Shown here: piece after piece, positions 5,909-8,209 of the stretch
Layout of the letters: each line of letters starts with the position of its first letter
Position numbering within the stretch: position 1 is the stretch's first letter
Origin: Bacilli bacterium
Lineage (GTDB): Bacteria; Bacillota; Bacilli; Tumebacillales; JAQBPP01
Direction of reading: 5' to 3'
Length of the DNA stretch: 8,209 nucleotides
NCBI GenBank assembly: GCA_028287455.1
Contig: JAQBPP010000252.1
Location: 1 to 8,209 of the forward strand
Translations under genes and position numbers: made by a program
The notes under the pieces: model-generated
Seen by the model: the letters and a program-made list of their open reading frames with translations, nothing else
Told to the model about the DNA's origin: nothing
Database searches by the model: none

Positions 5909-6999
5909 ACCTGCCGTGGATTATTTTATTCGTCCTTGTGATCTTGTTTGTGCAGGAGCAGATCTACAAAAGATGGGGACTAAGCCGTATTTCTTATTCC
6001 CGGTATTTCAATGTAGTTACTGCTTTTCCTGGTGACGAAATCCAGATGATTGAACAAATTGGCAATCACAAACTGCTTCCTGTCCCCTGGGTGAGATTGG
6101 AATCACGCCTGCATCCCAGCTTGTCTTTTCAAAATCAGGCGAATCAGCTCAATGAGAATGAACAACTGCATCGGAGCTTATTCAGTTTAACTCCCTATTT
6201 GCAAATTACCAGACGGCATAAAGTAATATGTACGAAACGCGGCTGTTACGATTTGAAATCTGCTGCGATTACTTGCGGTGATCTGTTCGGCCTTGAGCAA
6301 ACTTATCAGAGCGTCAATTTCTCGAATCGACTGTTGGTTTACCCTGCACTTATACCGCTATCAGAAATCCCGCTGCCAAGCCATAGCCTGCAAGGTAATC
6401 TGCTTGTGAAACGCTGGATCCTGCCCGACCCGTTTCTGGTGTCCGGTGTTCGCGCGTACACGGATGGAGATCCGCTCAACTCGATCAATTGGAAGGCTAC
6501 TGCGCGCGCTGGCAGCTTGCAGGTGCAGCAGCATGACTTTACTGCTGATCAGGAATTGATGATTGGTTTAAACTTCGTAACCGCTTCTGAAGTCTGGGAT
6601 TCGGTTACGCAGCCCGACTTGGTGGAAACCGGCATCTCCTATGCTGCATCTTTGGCGCAGTATGTCATCGCGCAAGGATTGAATGTGGGGTTTATCTGCA
6701 ATGGCGGTTTGATTGATCAACCGGATGAGCCCGTTCGGCTCGAGCATTTAAATTCCCATGATCAGCTCAACCTGATGCTCGAAACGATGGCCAAATTAAT
6801 CCTGAAACCAAGCCTTGCATTTTATCGGTTATTAAAAGAAGAGAATGACGCGCAAAGGACCCGTACCGATTATCTGCTTCTGACTGCTGTGGTCGATGAG
6901 CGTACACAAGAGCAAATCGATCTACTTCGGCGTACTGGCAATTCAGTTGAAATTGTCTGGTTAAAGCAGTTAGCAGGCAGCATGGACGAAGCCGTATAA
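5905..6999 (+). CDS. DUF58-family membrane-anchored protein, MoxR partner
   Basis: The 364-residue protein has one hydrophobic N-terminal segment (about residues 3-18), shorter than the paired helices of many DUF58 proteins, followed by a soluble part. The DUF58 signature is clear at about 177-207: LVSGVRAYTDGDPLNSINWKATARAGSLQVQQ, matching the family pattern GxRxYxxGDxxxxIxWxxTAR. The C-terminal region has an alternating strand/helix character like the von Willebrand A fold described for the family, but I cannot confirm a MIDAS motif. DUF58 genes nearly always follow moxR, and here the two overlap by 4 bases, so coupled translation is likely. The biochemical function is unknown; a role in envelope or stress physiology is inferred from related operons. 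It corresponds in context to Bacillus yeaD. Confidence 0.9.
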   Translation: MNLPWIILFVLVILFVQEQIYKRWGLSRISYSRYFNVVTAFPGDEIQMIEQIGNHKLLPVPWVRLESRLHPSLSFQNQANQLNENEQLHRSLFSLTPYLQITRRHKVICTKRGCYDLKSAAITCGDLFGLEQTYQSVNFSNRLLVYPALIPLSEIPLPSHSLQGNLLVKRWILPDPFLVSGVRAYTDGDPLNSINWKATARAGSLQVQQHDFTADQELMIGLNFVTASEVWDSVTQPDLVETGISYAASLAQYVIAQGLNVGFICNGGLIDQPDEPVRLEHLNSHDQLNLMLETMAKLILKPSLAFYRLLKEENDAQRTRTDYLLLTAVVDERTQEQIDLLRRTGNSVEIVWLKQLAGSMDEAV

Positions 7000-7037
7000 T
7001 ACACGTATAAAAACGGAGCAGAAAAGAGTAGAGCCGC

Positions 7038-8209
7038 ATGGTAGCAACATTACGCCTGATCCTAATGAAATGGTCGTGCTCCATCATCGAAATGATGGTA
7101 TTTTTCCCGTTGGCTTTACTTGCTGCTATTTATCTAGTGCCGCCCGATCAATTTTATTTGTGGCTGGCAGGGCTGCCCATTTCTTACCTGCTTGGCATCT
7201 GCACGCGGATTTTCATCCAAAGACGCCTTTTCTACCTGGTGGTCGACCTCTTGATTACGGGAAGTATTGTATTGTCTCTATACGGCTGGAACTTCGTCGG
7301 AGTAGTTAGCCTGATTATTGCATTCTGTCTGTTTTATCGCGGGATCCTGTTGGTGGAAATGCCGTGGAAAGAGCTGTTTCCGGTCGGTTTGTATTGGGTG
7401 GGAACCATCATCTATTTGTTCTGCTCACTTTTGGTAGGAGTTTTAAGTGCTGTTGAACCCTATAAACCAATATTAACCGGATCTGGCATTCTCTGTGTGG
7501 TACTAACCCTTTATGCGACGAATTACTATAATCTGCAGTCAGCCGCCTTGTCTGGATCAAAAAAGCCTGTGCTATCCAGAAGCCTCCTTTGGCATAATCG
7601 TGTTTATGTAATTCTTCTTCTCTTACTTGGTTATGGAGCAGCAAACATTTCCCGGATCAAAGAACTGCTGGACTGGTTGTCACGCCTGTTCTTTTATATG
7701 TTTATCGCTGTGTTTAATCTACTGTTTCTGATCCCGCCGCCCCAAGCTCCGCAATCTCACCCCTTGGTACACCAATCGCTCTCGACGCCAAAGCAGACCG
7801 GTGGGCACCTGAGTACACTGCCGTTAAAATTCGTTTATGTTCTGCTGGCAATCGCTGGAATTCTTCTATTGCGTATCCTGCTTCCCAAATTAATCCTGCT
7901 GATCAAAAAGATCATCCGATGGCTGATCCAATTTTTTGCTGGAATTCTCCAGCGTTATGTCCGCTTTGACTATCACACCGGATATGAGGATGAGAGCGAG
8001 CGTCTGGTGCCTAAAGCCTTTTGGAAGCTAAGAAAGTTGGATCAATTGAAGGATTGGCTCATGATGAAATTACGCTCTGAACCACGATTTAGTGACTTAA
8101 CAACGAATCGGCAGCGGGTTCGGTATCTCTATCGACAACTGGTTCTACGCTCGATGCTTGCTGGATATTCTTACAAGCAGTTCCTGACTCCTAAGGAGAC
8201 TGGCGAGGA
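7038..8209 (+). CDS. multi-pass membrane protein with DUF4129-like segment, cut by right edge
   Basis: The frame is open from the ATG at 7038 to the window end (390 complete codons, no stop). It has about eight or nine strongly hydrophobic stretches, roughly at residues 16-36, 40-58, 64-84, 86-106, 114-138, 141-163, 185-203, 214-233 and 268-300. A polar region follows, containing QRVRYLYRQLVLRSMLAGYSYKQFLTPKETG (about 358-388), which resembles the DUF4129 helix-TPxE pattern found at the end of TgpA-type transglutaminases. No transglutaminase Cys-His-Asp region occurs in the visible part. The gene starts 38 bases after the DUF58 gene with only a weak GAG-rich SD. The position fits the third gene of a MoxR-DUF58-TgpA set. 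The open frame and membrane topology are seen directly; the DUF4129 name rests on a short motif. Confidence 0.8.
   Translation, partial: MVATLRLILMKWSCSIIEMMVFFPLALLAAIYLVPPDQFYLWLAGLPISYLLGICTRIFIQRRLFYLVVDLLITGSIVLSLYGWNFVGVVSLIIAFCLFYRGILLVEMPWKELFPVGLYWVGTIIYLFCSLLVGVLSAVEPYKPILTGSGILCVVLTLYATNYYNLQSAALSGSKKPVLSRSLLWHNRVYVILLLLLGYGAANISRIKELLDWLSRLFFYMFIAVFNLLFLIPPPQAPQSHPLVHQSLSTPKQTGGHLSTLPLKFVYVLLAIAGILLLRILLPKLILLIKKIIRWLIQFFAGILQRYVRFDYHTGYEDESERLVPKAFWKLRKLDQLKDWLMMKLRSEPRFSDLTTNRQRVRYLYRQLVLRSMLAGYSYKQFLTPKETGE

Noticed and set aside
6995..7000. Perfect TATAAT at the end of the DUF58 gene, with CGTATAA repeated 11 bases later
   Set aside because: It overlaps the stop codon, and no -35-like or extended -10 sequence stands at a proper distance, so a separate promoter for the membrane protein is not supported.

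Overview
The window reads as a piece of a chromosome from a Gram-positive Bacillales-type bacterium. This rests on purine-rich Shine-Dalgarno sites, TTG and GTG starts, a bioW gene of the Bacillus type, and a MoxR/DUF58 pair like that of Bacillus. Genus cannot be fixed from sequence alone; base composition looks intermediate and the window is densely coded. No RNA genes, insertion sequences, CRISPR arrays or phage genes were seen.

Left half (1 to about 4280), minus strand: a compact biotin-synthesis operon. In transcription order it holds a class I SAM methyltransferase of unknown substrate, bioH (pimeloyl-ACP methyl ester esterase), bioC (malonyl-ACP O-methyltransferase), bioW (pimeloyl-CoA synthetase) and bioF (KAPA synthase, which runs off the left edge and lacks its C-terminus). 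bioH/bioC and bioW/bioF overlap by 4 bases, so translation is probably coupled. The notable point is that bioC+bioH (methyl-ester disguise of fatty acid synthesis, giving pimeloyl-ACP) and bioW (activation of free pimelate to pimeloyl-CoA) sit side by side upstream of bioF. These are normally alternative routes to the same precursor.

Middle (4343-4933): a small heavy-metal-binding-domain (YbjQ-type) gene on the minus strand with a clear extended -10 promoter and SD, followed by a short divergent control region. That promoter may also drive the biotin genes by readthrough, since only about 60 bases separate the small gene from the methyltransferase and no terminator or strong promoter is visible between them. 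No BirA-type operator was recognised.

Right half (4934-8209), plus strand: a MoxR AAA+ ATPase, a DUF58 protein overlapping it by 4 bases, and a large multi-pass membrane protein that runs off the right edge and ends in a DUF4129-like segment. This is the widespread MoxR-DUF58-TgpA gene set, a putative envelope-associated chaperone/transglutaminase module. In the visible 390 residues of the third protein there is no transglutaminase domain before the DUF4129-like segment, so that activity, if present, must lie beyond the window.

Smaller signals include a hairpin that would hide the bioF SD, a perfect 10-bp inverted repeat at the end of the methyltransferase gene, and start-site corrections for several genes.
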